This document shows positions 25,342-33,968 of a DNA stretch of 64,000 nucleotides, in pieces (the first letter of the stretch is position 1; each line of letters opens with the position of its first letter). The position numbers and the translations under genes are program-made. The notes under the pieces were generated by a model that saw only the letters and a program-made list of their open reading frames with translations, did no database searches and was not told the DNA's origin. Source of the DNA: Exercitatus varius (GTDB lineage Bacteria > Pseudomonadota > Gammaproteobacteria > Enterobacterales > Pasteurellaceae); the NCBI RefSeq assembly GCF_029577735.1, contig NZ_JARQTO010000001.1, positions 501,313 to 565,312 on the forward strand, written 5' to 3'.

Positions 25342-26190
25342 ATGTCAAAATTCGTGATTGAACTTAACGAACAAAATCTTACGGAAATCCTGCAACAATC
25401 GCAACAAACGCCGCTGGCCATCGTATTTTACGCGCCAAGCCACGAAACGTCGGTAAAATTTACCGCACTTTTGGAGCGTTACGCCGAACAATATCAAGGA
25501 CAATTCCTGTTGGCTAAAGTGAACTGTGAAACGGAACAAAATATTGCCATGCAATTCCGCATTCAGGCGTTACCGAGCACCTATTTGTTCAAAGACGCGC
25601 AAGCGGTGGACGCCTTTCAGGGCGATTTGCCGGAAGATCAGCTGAAACAACGGTTAAGCCTGATTCTGCCGAAGGAAGAAGAAATCAAATTTAATCTGGC
25701 GCTGGATTATTTACAGGCGAACGATTACAACGCCGCACTGCCGTTGCTGAAAGAAGCCTGGGAATTGTCGGATAAGAAAAACAGCGATATTGCGCTGCTT
25801 TACGCCGAAACTTACATTGCCTTGAAAAAAACCGAACCCGCCGCCGATATTCTGGCGAAAATTCCGTTGCAGGATCGCGATAGCCGCTGGCACGGTTTAC
25901 AGGCGCAAATCGAATTGTTGATTAAAGCGGCGGACACTCCGGAAATTCAGCAGCTGCAGGCGGATTACGACAAAAATCCGAGCCCTGAAATCGCCTTAAA
26001 ACTGGCGGTTCAACTTCATCAGGCAAACCGTAACGAAGAAGCGTTAAATTTGCTGTTTGGTCTGTTAAAACAGGATTTAGCCGTGCAAAACGGTGAAGTG
26101 AAACAGCAGTTTTTGTCTATTTTATCCGCATTGGGAAACGATCCTTTAACTAATAAGTATCGCCGATTGCTTTATTCGCTACTCTATTAA
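25342..26190 (+). CDS. cnoX: CnoX (YbbN) chaperedoxin
   Basis: The 282-residue protein has an N-terminal thioredoxin fold (LAIVFYAPSHETSVKFTALLERYA, VNCETEQNIAMQFRIQALPSTYLF) and C-terminal TPR-like helices, as in E. coli CnoX, which holds unfolding proteins during oxidative stress and hands them to GroEL or DnaK. The thioredoxin CxxC site is replaced by PSHETS, without any cysteine, so no dithiol chemistry at that site is possible. I use the second ATG (MSKFVIEL); one four codons earlier is possible. trxB follows 100 bases downstream. Confidence 0.9.
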   Translation: MSKFVIELNEQNLTEILQQSQQTPLAIVFYAPSHETSVKFTALLERYAEQYQGQFLLAKVNCETEQNIAMQFRIQALPSTYLFKDAQAVDAFQGDLPEDQLKQRLSLILPKEEEIKFNLALDYLQANDYNAALPLLKEAWELSDKKNSDIALLYAETYIALKKTEPAADILAKIPLQDRDSRWHGLQAQIELLIKAADTPEIQQLQADYDKNPSPEIALKLAVQLHQANRNEEALNLLFGLLKQDLAVQNGEVKQQFLSILSALGNDPLTNKYRRLLYSLLY

Positions 26191-26290
26191 ACGGGTTTTC
26201 TTTATAATCAGTTAAGCTAAAAATCATTAACGGAAATTGATCAAAAAACGTCGCTTTTTGTGACCGCACTTTTAGATAAAAGGATTCATT

Positions 26291-27244
26291 ATGTCAGACA
26301 TCAAACACAGCAAACTTCTTATTTTAGGCTCGGGACCTGCGGGTTACACCGCCGCCATTTACGCCGCCCGCGCCAACTTAAAACCCGTTTTGGTTACCGG
26401 CTTGCAACAAGGCGGTCAATTAACCACCACCACGGAAATCGAAAACTGGCCCGGTGATTTCGGCGATACCACCGGCCCCGAACTGATGCAACGCATGTTA
26501 CAACACGCGGAAAAATTTGATACGGAAATCGTGTTCGATCACATCAACCGCGTGGATTTATCTTCACGTCCGTTCAAACTTTACGGCGACGTACAAACTT
26601 TCAGCTGCGACGCATTAATTATCGCCACCGGCGCTTCCGCTCGCTACCTCGGACTGGAATCGGAAGATAACTTCAAAGGCCGCGGCGTGTCCGCCTGTGC
26701 CACCTGTGACGGTTTCTTTTATCGCAATAAACCCGTTGCCGTCGTCGGCGGCGGCAACACCGCCGTGGAAGAAGCCTTATATTTGGCAAATATCGCCGGC
26801 GAAGTGCATTTAATCCACCGCCGGGACGGCTTCCGCGCGGAAAAAATTCTGCTCGGACGCTTACAGAAAAAAGTGGAAGAAGGCAAAATCATTCTGCACA
26901 CCAACCGCACCTTGCACGAAGTTTTAGGCGATAACATGGGCGTAACCGGCGTGCGCTTGAAAGACACGCAATCCGACGCCACGGAAGAATTGAAACTGGA
27001 CGGCGTATTCATCGCCATCGGACATGCGCCGAACACCGAAATTTTCCAAGGTCAGCTTGAATTGAACAACGGTTACATCGTGGTGAAATCCGGCTTGGAA
27101 GGCAATGCCACCGCCACTTCCGTGGAAGGCGTTTTCGCCGCCGGCGATGTGATGGATCACAATTACCGTCAAGCCATCACCTCCGCCGGAACCGGCTGCA
27201 TGGCGGCATTAGACGCCGAACGTTTTCTGGATGCGCAGGAATAA
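26291..27244 (+). CDS. trxB: Thioredoxin reductase
   Basis: The 317-residue flavoprotein passes electrons from NADPH to thioredoxin. The FAD loop GSGPAGYTAAIYAARANLKPVL, the redox pair CATC in ACATCDGFFYRNK (about residue 138), the NADPH loop VVGGGNTAVEEALYLA and the closing AAGDVMDHNYRQAITSAGTGCMAAL are all intact. AAAGGA precedes the ATG. The reading direction after cnoX suggests a shared stress role. Confidence 0.97.
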   Translation: MSDIKHSKLLILGSGPAGYTAAIYAARANLKPVLVTGLQQGGQLTTTTEIENWPGDFGDTTGPELMQRMLQHAEKFDTEIVFDHINRVDLSSRPFKLYGDVQTFSCDALIIATGASARYLGLESEDNFKGRGVSACATCDGFFYRNKPVAVVGGGNTAVEEALYLANIAGEVHLIHRRDGFRAEKILLGRLQKKVEEGKIILHTNRTLHEVLGDNMGVTGVRLKDTQSDATEELKLDGVFIAIGHAPNTEIFQGQLELNNGYIVVKSGLEGNATATSVEGVFAAGDVMDHNYRQAITSAGTGCMAALDAERFLDAQE

Positions 27245-27270
27245 CCGGACAAATCTTCCCCATAAATAAC

Positions 27271-27312
27271 AAAAGTGCGGTAAAAAATCTTAAAGTTTTT
27301 TACCGCACTTTT
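27271..27312 (+). terminator. USS-dyad terminator after trxB
   Basis: AAAAGTGCGGTAAAAAA and TTTTTTACCGCACTTTT are perfect 17-base complements around an eight-base loop. Confidence 0.87.
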
Positions 27313-27397
27313 CTTTTTTCCAACTTCTTGCGCACTGATTCCAAATTATAAACCGCATGATTTCCGCTTTATTTACGATAATCCCAAAACCTTAAAT

Positions 27398-27411
27398 TTG
27401 ATATAAATCAA
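27398..27411. promoter_or_regulatory. FNR box upstream of ompW
   Basis: TTGATATAAATCAA matches TTGAT-N4-ATCAA perfectly. It lies 185 bases before the ATG. E. coli ompW is also FNR-controlled. Confidence 0.7.
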
Positions 27412-27482
27412 ATTCACCATATTTAGCAAACACGAGAAAAATGCGAAAAAATAAAAACGAATATATCATCAATTTTCAAAAA

Positions 27483-27498
27483 TATGATCTTGATCACA
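27483..27498. promoter_or_regulatory. CRP-like site upstream of ompW
   Basis: TATGA-TCTTGA-TCACA matches nine of ten CRP core positions, and the inner TTGATCA also resembles half an FNR box. It lies 98 bases before the ATG. Confidence 0.5.
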
Positions 27499-27595
27499 GA
27501 TTTAATCACTCAATGTAGGTATATTTACGTCCGCGTTAAACGCATATTTTTTATAAGGTTTTATTCACTCAAAAAACAAACTTAGGGAGCCGATT

Positions 27596-28225
27596 ATGAA
27601 AAAATCAATGTTAGCATTAGGAATCGCCGCAACGTTAATAAGTTCGGCGGCAAGCGCACATGAAGCGGGCAGCTGGATTGTGCGCGCCGGTGCGGCGCAT
27701 GTGATGCCGACCCATGTAGAAAATACCTCAAATACCGCTGCGCCGGCATTGGGTTTAGATGTGAATGCAAACACGCAATTAGGCTTAACGGGCACGTACA
27801 TGATTACCGACAATATCGGCGTCGAATTATTAGCGGCTTCGCCATTCAGCCATGAAATTACTTTAGGCAGTCAATTGGTAGGTAAAACTAAACACCTGCC
27901 ACCTAGCCTGTATGCTCAATATTATTTCTTAAACAAAGAGGCTAAAGCGCGTCCATATCTCGGTGCGGGGATCAATTACACCAATTTCTTTAATGAAACC
28001 GAAAAAATGACCGGTGTGACCGATCTTAAACTTCACGATTCATGGGGATTGGTGCTAAACGGCGGTTTAGATATTAATCTGACCGATAATCTGCTTTTTA
28101 ACACGGCCGTTTATTACGCTAAAATCAAAACCAAAGCGGATTTCAAAGTGGCGGGTACCCAATTATCACAAGACGTTCGTTTAGATCCGTTAGTCTTTTT
28201 CATGGGCATCGGTTATCGTTTTTAA
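27596..28225 (+). CDS. ompW: Outer membrane protein OmpW
   Basis: The 209-residue protein has a clear signal peptide (MKKSMLALGIAATLISSAASA, cleaved before HEAGSW) and the OmpW pattern of an eight-stranded barrel: AGSWIVRAGAAHVMPT, TGTYMITDNIGVELLAASPFSHEI, LPPSLYAQYYF, RPYLGAGINYTNFF and a final phenylalanine in GIGYRF. OmpW forms a small channel for hydrophobic compounds; in other bacteria it is linked to anaerobic growth. FNR and CRP-like sites lie upstream. Confidence 0.94.
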   Translation: MKKSMLALGIAATLISSAASAHEAGSWIVRAGAAHVMPTHVENTSNTAAPALGLDVNANTQLGLTGTYMITDNIGVELLAASPFSHEITLGSQLVGKTKHLPPSLYAQYYFLNKEAKARPYLGAGINYTNFFNETEKMTGVTDLKLHDSWGLVLNGGLDINLTDNLLFNTAVYYAKIKTKADFKVAGTQLSQDVRLDPLVFFMGIGYRF

Positions 28226-28274
28226 TTTAAACATGCGTTTGGTCTGAAATTTCGATCCTCTTTAAACATAAAAA

Positions 28275-28324
28275 AACCTGCACCTCAGGCCGTCGGCGGT
28301 TTAGCCGATTTTCAGGTGCAGGTT
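28275..28324. terminator. Bidirectional terminator between ompW and the MetE-like gene
   Basis: AACCTGCACCT and AGGTGCAGGTT form a perfect 11-bp outer stem with an inner GGCGGTTTAGCC-type hairpin, flanked by A- and T-runs. Confidence 0.85.
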
Positions 28325-28340
28325 GCTTTTTAGTTAAAGA

Positions 28341-29489
28341 CTATTTTCCCCAAACTTCTTCCGCAATTTCACGAATAAAATTGAGTTTTGCCCATTGTTG
28401 TTTTTCCGTCAGAATATTGCCTTCTTCCGTTGAAGCAAAACCGCATTGCGGGCTTAAGCAAAGTTGGTTGATATCCACATATTGTGCGGCTTCTTTGATC
28501 CGATTGATGATGTCTTCGCGCTTTTCCAACGTGCCGTCTTTTGAGGTCACCAAACCTAACACCACTTGCTGATCTTTGATGAAACGCAACGGTTTGAAAT
28601 CGCCGGCGCGATCGGAATCGTATTCCCAAAAGAAGCCGTCCACACGACAAGTGCCGAATAAAGTTTCCGCTACCGGTTCATAACCGCCGGCGGAAAACCA
28701 GGTTGAACGGAAATTACCGCGGCAAATGTGCATGGTAACGGCAATGTCATCGGCCGGTTTGGCATCCACGATTTTATTCAGCATATACACATAATCTTTG
28801 GCGATTTGGTCTAAATCGAAACCGCGTTCCTGATAGGCTTTGCGTTTATCTTCCGCACAGAATTCGCCCCAGCTGGTATCGTCTAATTGCAAATTCCGGC
28901 AACCCAATTTATAAAAAATATTCATCGCTTTAATATAAGCGTCGGCAATGTCATCCAACAATAACCGATTGTTGTTTTCGTAACGCGGAATCGGTTGATA
29001 ATCCGTAGCGCGCACATTGGTGATTAAATGCAGCATGGAAGGCGACGGAACGGTAAATTTCACTTCCGTGCCGTCGGCAATTTTCTGCACCAAGCGGAAA
29101 TGTTCGACAAACGGATGATTTTCGGAAAAATCGATTTTATCCACAATTTTCAAGGTTTTCGGGCGAACGTTATGATGCTTGAATTGCACCGAAAATTTTT
29201 CCGCATCCACTTCTTCTACGCCGTCCAAACCGGCTAAAAAATCCAAATGCCAGAAAGTACGTCGGAATTCACCGTCCGTGACCGCGTGCAGCCCCACCGC
29301 TTTTTGCCGCGCCACTAACTTGGCGATTTCCTCATCTTCCACGCGAGTTAAATCCGCACAGGAAATATCACCGCAAGAACAGGCGGAACGGGCCGATTTA
29401 ATCGCGTCGGAACGTAAAAAACTGCCCACGATGTCAAATCGGTAAGGCGCCGAAGTGCGGGGTGTTGCGTTTGGGAATAATGTTGTCAT
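28341..29489 (-). CDS. MetE-like cobalamin-independent methionine synthase family protein (YxjG type)
   Basis: The 382-residue protein resembles the C-terminal catalytic half of MetE and the stand-alone YxjG/YxjH family. The zinc-binding residues are visible: His and Cys in VTMHICRGN (near residue 250) and Cys in LCLSPQCGFAS (near 350), with DGEFRR near 80 and LQLDDTSW in between. The N-terminal MetE domain is absent, so it probably uses a methyl donor other than polyglutamyl methyl-folate, or a short folate. Substrate is unknown. The ATG at 29489 has AAGGA before it. It stands alone between converging and diverging genes. Confidence 0.85.
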   Translation of the reverse strand: MTTLFPNATPRTSAPYRFDIVGSFLRSDAIKSARSACSCGDISCADLTRVEDEEIAKLVARQKAVGLHAVTDGEFRRTFWHLDFLAGLDGVEEVDAEKFSVQFKHHNVRPKTLKIVDKIDFSENHPFVEHFRLVQKIADGTEVKFTVPSPSMLHLITNVRATDYQPIPRYENNNRLLLDDIADAYIKAMNIFYKLGCRNLQLDDTSWGEFCAEDKRKAYQERGFDLDQIAKDYVYMLNKIVDAKPADDIAVTMHICRGNFRSTWFSAGGYEPVAETLFGTCRVDGFFWEYDSDRAGDFKPLRFIKDQQVVLGLVTSKDGTLEKREDIINRIKEAAQYVDINQLCLSPQCGFASTEEGNILTEKQQWAKLNFIREIAEEVWGK

Positions 29490-29815
29490 TATTTTTTCCT
29501 TCAATGAACAGGCTTAATGTTGAAACGATTCTAGCAAAAATTAACTGCGGAATTGAATGAAAAATATTTTGCCCGAATATGAAATCGATTCATATCGAAG
29601 CGATAGAAAAGCCTTCCCGAATAGCGCCAATTTTATCGGTTCCTTTGATAAGAAGGTTTCTAAGGTATTAACCCGTTTCGTTACATAAAAAAACATCTGA
29701 ATTTTCGCCCGCACTTTTACAAAATTTGTGATCCTTATTCAAAAAACGTAATCGATTGCTTGCCAAGTAAACGGCGATATTCAAAATACCGGAAAATTGC
29801 GACGGAGAAATCATC
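29490..29815. other. Intergenic stretch between the MetE-like gene and ligE
   Basis: These 326 bases hold both promoters of the divergent genes, one USS variant near 29710 and no convincing frame. A TGAAACGATTCT motif near 29521 loosely resembles a MetR half-site next to the MetE-like gene, but it is too weak to list as a site. Confidence 0.5.
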
Positions 29816-30631
29816 ATGAAAAAAATATTTGTGACTTTATTATTGCTATTTAGCGCACAAAGTGCGGTCGGAAATCCGCCGGATTTAATGTTATTGCAAA
29901 GTTATGACAAGCAGGATGTCAGCGGTTGGGTGATGAGCGAAAAACTGGACGGCGTGCGCGGTTACTGGGACGGCAAACAACTTTATACCCGGCAGAATCA
30001 GATTCTCACGCCGCCCGCCTATTTCCTGCGAGATTTTCCGCCTTTTGCCATCGACGGCGAACTGTTTTCCCAACGCAATCAGTTCGACAAAATTTCCGCC
30101 GTCGTCCGTTCGCAAAAGGATAAAGGTTGGGAAAACCTGTCGCTGCATGTGTTCGACGTGCCCAACGCATCGGGAAATTTATTCGAACGTTTGACCGTGC
30201 TGGAAAATTATCTGAAAGATCACCCTTCGCCTCATATTAAAATTATTCCTCAGATTCCTGTGCGAAACCGTCAGCATGTTATTGATTTTCTGCATGAAAT
30301 CGAAAAATTGAACGGTGAAGGCGTCGTCATTCGCAATCCCGACGCACCTTACGAATTCGGCAAACGCAGTACGCAAATTCTGAAATTTAAAACCGCACAG
30401 GACGAAGAATGTACGGTGATCGAACATCATAAAGGTAAGGGGCAATTTGAGAACGCGCTCGGCTCCTTGACCTGTGAAAACCACCGCGGGCGGTTCAAAA
30501 TCGGCTCGGGTTTTAATCTGCAGGAACGCATTAATCCGCCGCCGGTAGGCTCGGTCATCACCTATAAATACCGCGGCCTGACCAACGCGGGAAAACCGCG
30601 CTTTGCCACGTACTGGCGCGAGAAAAAATAG
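29816..30631 (+). CDS. ligE: Exported ATP-dependent DNA ligase, LigE type
   Basis: This 271-residue minimal DNA ligase has an N-terminal signal peptide (KKIFVTLLLLFSAQSAVG) ahead of the adenylation domain. The nucleotidyl lysine is Lys43 in SEKLDGVRGYWDG; IDGELF, HVFDVP, LNGEGVVIRNP and ILKFKT are the further ligase motifs, followed by a short OB domain with VGSVITYKYRGLT. Such exported ligases occur in naturally competent Gram-negatives including Haemophilus and Neisseria, and probably act on DNA outside the cytoplasm; the exact role is unsettled. The signal-peptide codons contain a USS (29859-29869). Confidence 0.88.
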   Translation: MKKIFVTLLLLFSAQSAVGNPPDLMLLQSYDKQDVSGWVMSEKLDGVRGYWDGKQLYTRQNQILTPPAYFLRDFPPFAIDGELFSQRNQFDKISAVVRSQKDKGWENLSLHVFDVPNASGNLFERLTVLENYLKDHPSPHIKIIPQIPVRNRQHVIDFLHEIEKLNGEGVVIRNPDAPYEFGKRSTQILKFKTAQDEECTVIEHHKGKGQFENALGSLTCENHRGRFKIGSGFNLQERINPPPVGSVITYKYRGLTNAGKPRFATYWREKK

Positions 30632-30672
30632 ACGGCGCGTCCGGCGTGAACTTTACTGCCCGAACAGAAAAA

Positions 30673-31374
30673 TCAGAATTGATCTTTTGCTTTACGCCAT
30701 GCTTCAAATTGCGCCAAATTTTCAGCGATTAAAAACGGATTAATTTGTTTTTCCAAGGCCAAAGTTGTAGGTAAACTCGGACGATTTTGCGCCCGAAATC
30801 GAGCCACAAAAACTTGCTGATTTTTGACCGCACTTTTGTCGCCCAGCACGCTTTCGGCAAAGGCCAAATTACTCAACGTATATTCGTGAGCGGGACAAAC
30901 CAACGTATCATCGGGCAGATTTTTCAGCCGTTGGACGGAATCGTACATTTGCGCATAATTCCCCGTAAACACTCGCCCGCAGCCGGCGGAAAATAAGGTA
31001 TCGCCGCAGAACAAATGCCCGTCTGTCACATAACTGACGTGTTGCGGCGTGTGTCCGCCGGTCGGTATAACCCGAATACGATAATGCGGCGTCACAATTT
31101 CACCCTCATTTATAATATGAGTCGCGCCTTTGTCCGCGCATTCTTGCGGACCGTAAACCGGCACGTCGGGAAAATATCGTTTAAACGCCGCAACACCGCC
31201 TACATGATCATCATGTTTATGGGTTAACAACACGGCCTCTACGCCAAATTTATTTTCCCGTAAAAATGGCAATAGCCGGTCAATTTCGGTAATATCAACC
31301 ACAATAACGGGACAATTTTCCCGTCCGTAAACCCAAATGTAGTTATCCTTTAATGCAGGAATCGGTTTTAACAT
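30673..31374 (-). CDS. gloB: Hydroxyacylglutathione hydrolase (glyoxalase II)
   Basis: The 233-residue metallo-beta-lactamase fold enzyme hydrolyses S-lactoylglutathione in methylglyoxal detoxification. The metal motif THKHDDH (residues about 51-57) and the later metal ligands in IPTGGHTPQHVSY, LFCGDTLFSAGCGR and CPAHEYTLSNL are intact. The start is only 11 bases from the divergent yafS start, so the promoters must overlap the coding sequences. gloB-yafS is also a pair in E. coli. Confidence 0.94.
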   Translation of the reverse strand: MLKPIPALKDNYIWVYGRENCPVIVVDITEIDRLLPFLRENKFGVEAVLLTHKHDDHVGGVAAFKRYFPDVPVYGPQECADKGATHIINEGEIVTPHYRIRVIPTGGHTPQHVSYVTDGHLFCGDTLFSAGCGRVFTGNYAQMYDSVQRLKNLPDDTLVCPAHEYTLSNLAFAESVLGDKSAVKNQQVFVARFRAQNRPSLPTTLALEKQINPFLIAENLAQFEAWRKAKDQF

Positions 31375-31385
31375 AAGTCAGTCCT

Positions 31386-32081
31386 ATGAAGTGGAAAGCA
31401 AAATCGCCTTACAGTTTAACGCCGCCGACAAGTTGGTCGCAACTGCCTTTCGGTGATGCTTATTCTACCTTAATCGGTGCCCATTTTGAAAAATGGTTCG
31501 CCCGCATACAAGGGCGCCGACTGTTAAAAATCAGCGGTCTGAGTGCGGAAGTGCCTTGTCACGAGCAGCTCCAGCAAGTCGTGCTGAATGATAAAACTTG
31601 CGAAAATTTGACCGCACTTTGCCAACGCCGGCAAACGATTTTTATCGAAGGCAGCTTGCAGGAACTGCCCTTCGGTGAAGACACCGTCGATGCTTGCCTG
31701 CTCGCCAATACCCTGAATTTCACCCAGGATCCTCATCAGCTTTTACGAGAAACGGAACGTATTCTGAGCGATGATGGCTACGTGCTGATCTCGCTGTTCA
31801 ATCCCTGTAGTAAATTACTGTTCAAACGCAAACTGGGCAAGTTCAACTTTCGTCTTTTCTTCCCGTTTCGGGTAATCGATTGGCTGGAATTACTGAACTT
31901 TGAAATTCTGCTGCAGCAAACCGTTTCTTTCGGGCATGAACCAAAAATATTCGGTTCGTTGTGTCTTATCGTCGCACAAAAACGAACGCTACCGCTCACC
32001 CTGCAGCCGCAAAAAGTGCGGTACGAAAATCAAGAGATTTTAAATCCCGTCAGTGCTTTCAAGGAAAAAATAAATACTTGA
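31386..32081 (+). CDS. yafS: YafS-like SAM-dependent methyltransferase
   Basis: The 231-residue protein is a class I methyltransferase-fold member next to gloB, as YafS is in E. coli. PFGEDTVDACLLANTLNFTQDPHQLLRETERILSDDGYVLISLFNP is the motif II-IV region of small-molecule methyltransferases; the motif I glycine loop is poorly conserved. The substrate is not known. A USS in the gene reads as LTAL. ycaO follows after 55 bases in the same direction. Confidence 0.82.
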   Translation: MKWKAKSPYSLTPPTSWSQLPFGDAYSTLIGAHFEKWFARIQGRRLLKISGLSAEVPCHEQLQQVVLNDKTCENLTALCQRRQTIFIEGSLQELPFGEDTVDACLLANTLNFTQDPHQLLRETERILSDDGYVLISLFNPCSKLLFKRKLGKFNFRLFFPFRVIDWLELLNFEILLQQTVSFGHEPKIFGSLCLIVAQKRTLPLTLQPQKVRYENQEILNPVSAFKEKINT

Positions 32082-32136
32082 GAAAACAGCCTTTTTCCCC
32101 TATTATGCGCACAATTTTTTGAGCAAAGGAAACGGC

Positions 32137-33897
32137 ATGACAGAACAGACATTTATTCCCGGCAAAGACGCGGCGCTGGAAGACAGTATCGCAAAATTTC
32201 AGCAAAAACTGACCGCACTTGGTTTTAATATTGAAGAGGCTTCGTGGCTGAATCCCGTGCCGAACGTGTGGTCGGTTCACGTGCGCGACAAAGATTGCCC
32301 GCAATGTTTTGCCAACGGCAAAGGCGGCAGTAAAAAAGCGGCGCTCGCTTCTGCGTTAGGGGAATATTTCGAACGACTTTCCACCAATTATTTCTTCGCC
32401 GATTACTATTTGGGGCAGGATATCGCCAACGGCGATTTCGTGCATTATCCGTCGGAAAAATGGTTTCCCATTGAAGATGAAGACAACTTACCGGAAGGTA
32501 TTTTAGACGACTTTTTGTTGGCTTATTTCGATCCCGAAGGCGAACTTACGCCGGAATTATTGGTGGATTTGCAATCCGGTAATGATGAGCGAGGAATCGT
32601 GGCCATGCCTTACGTACGGCAATCCGATCAAAAAACGGTTTACATTCCGCAAAGCATCATCGCCAATTTGTACGTTTCCAACGGCATGTCCGCCGGCAAC
32701 ACCCAATACGAAGCGCGCGTGCAGGGTTTGTCCGAAGTATTCGAACGTTACGTGAAAAACAAAATTATCGCCGAAGCCATCAGCCTGCCGCGTATTCCAG
32801 ACCAGGTCATCGCCCAATATCCGAGTATTCGGGCATCCATTCAAAAACTGGAACAGGAAGGCTTTCCGATTTTGTCTTACGATGCTTCATTAGGCGGCAA
32901 ATATCCGGTAATTTGTGTGATTTTGCTCAATCCGAACAATGGAACCTGTTTCGCTTCGTTCGGTGCACACCCGAATTTCCAAGTGGCGTTCGAACGTACG
33001 GTGACGGAATTATTGCAAGGTCGCAGTCTGAAAGATCTGGATGTCTTTACGCCGCCGTCATTTAATAACGACGATGTGGCGGAACATGCTAATCTGGAAA
33101 CCCATTTCATCGATTCCAGCGGTTTGATTTCCTGGGATTTATTCAAAGAAAACGCCGATTATGACTTCGTGCACTGGGATTTTTCAGGAAATACCCATGA
33201 AGAATACGATAATTTAATGGATATTTTCGCTGCGGAAGGCAAAGAGGTGTACATTATGGATTACAACCATCTGGACGTATACGCCTGCCGCATTATCGTA
33301 CCGTCCATGTCGGATATTTATCCTGCGGACGACTTGATTTACGCCAACAATAACATGGGCATGGATTGGCGCGAAATCCTGCTGGATCTCCCTCATTTTC
33401 ATCATGATAAAGACACTTATCGGGAATTGCTCGACCAATTTGACGAGGATGGCATTGACGACGCTACTCGCGTACGCGAATTTATCGGCATTGTGCCGCC
33501 GCCGAAATCCGGTTGGAGTACCTTACGCGTGGGCGAATTGAAATCCATGCTGTATTTGGCGCTGGGCGACCTAGACGCGGCGCTTGACTGGGCGAATTGG
33601 ACTTATAATATGAATGGTTCCGTATTTACCGCCGAACGCGCTAACTATTACCGTTGTCTAATTAGCTCCATGGAATTATTCCTGGACGACAATCGCGATC
33701 CGCAGCAATACCGCGCCGTATTCGAAAAAATGTACGGCACATCGGCAGTGGATTTTGCCTGGCGAGCGATTCAGGGGGACAATCCGTTCTACGATCTGAT
33801 TGCTGATGACGAACGTTTGCAAAAATTTGAAGCACACCAAAAATTACTGGCCGCTTATGCAAAACTGCAAAAAGCGAAACGTGAAAATTGGCACTAA
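32137..33897 (+). CDS. ycaO: YcaO: cyclodehydratase-family protein (ribosomal S12 methylthiolation factor)
   Basis: The 586-residue protein matches E. coli YcaO in length and almost line by line: FIPGKDAALEDSIAKFQQKL, SWLNPVPNVWSVH, ALASALGEYFERLSTNYFFADY, ARVQGLSEVFERYVKN and FASFGAHPNFQVAFERTVTELLQGR. The YcaO domain binds ATP through acidic residues of the EYFER and SEVFERY helices; a C-terminal tetratricopeptide-like part follows. E. coli YcaO assists RimO in beta-methylthiolation of S12. No RiPP precursor or partner gene is nearby, so a peptide-toxin role is unlikely. AAAGGA precedes the ATG at 32137. Confidence 0.93.
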   Translation: MTEQTFIPGKDAALEDSIAKFQQKLTALGFNIEEASWLNPVPNVWSVHVRDKDCPQCFANGKGGSKKAALASALGEYFERLSTNYFFADYYLGQDIANGDFVHYPSEKWFPIEDEDNLPEGILDDFLLAYFDPEGELTPELLVDLQSGNDERGIVAMPYVRQSDQKTVYIPQSIIANLYVSNGMSAGNTQYEARVQGLSEVFERYVKNKIIAEAISLPRIPDQVIAQYPSIRASIQKLEQEGFPILSYDASLGGKYPVICVILLNPNNGTCFASFGAHPNFQVAFERTVTELLQGRSLKDLDVFTPPSFNNDDVAEHANLETHFIDSSGLISWDLFKENADYDFVHWDFSGNTHEEYDNLMDIFAAEGKEVYIMDYNHLDVYACRIIVPSMSDIYPADDLIYANNNMGMDWREILLDLPHFHHDKDTYRELLDQFDEDGIDDATRVREFIGIVPPPKSGWSTLRVGELKSMLYLALGDLDAALDWANWTYNMNGSVFTAERANYYRCLISSMELFLDDNRDPQQYRAVFEKMYGTSAVDFAWRAIQGDNPFYDLIADDERLQKFEAHQKLLAAYAKLQKAKRENWH

Positions 33898-33908
33898 GCT
33901 ATAATCGA

Positions 33909-33934
33909 AAACGCACAACGCCATGCGTTTTTTT
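33909..33934 (+). terminator. Terminator after ycaO
   Basis: AAACGCA and TGCGTTT pair around an eight-base loop, followed by TTTTG. Confidence 0.8.
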
Positions 33935-33968
33935 GTAAAATATATTCATTTGATTTTTAAGGAAAAAT

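Larger units (their letters stand above)
27313..27595. other. ompW control region
   Basis: An AT-rich, non-coding stretch of 283 bases that holds an FNR box and a CRP/FNR-like site (listed separately), then AGGGAG before the ompW start. Confidence 0.6.

Noticed and set aside
29505..29560. MetR site upstream of the MetE-like gene
   Set aside because: TGAAACGATTCT is only a loose match to the dyad and similar matches are expected by chance in AT-rich sequence.
32137..33897. YcaO as part of a RiPP (azoline peptide) cluster
   Set aside because: No precursor peptide, partner E1-like protein, dehydrogenase or transporter lies nearby, and the protein matches the full-length housekeeping E. coli YcaO.
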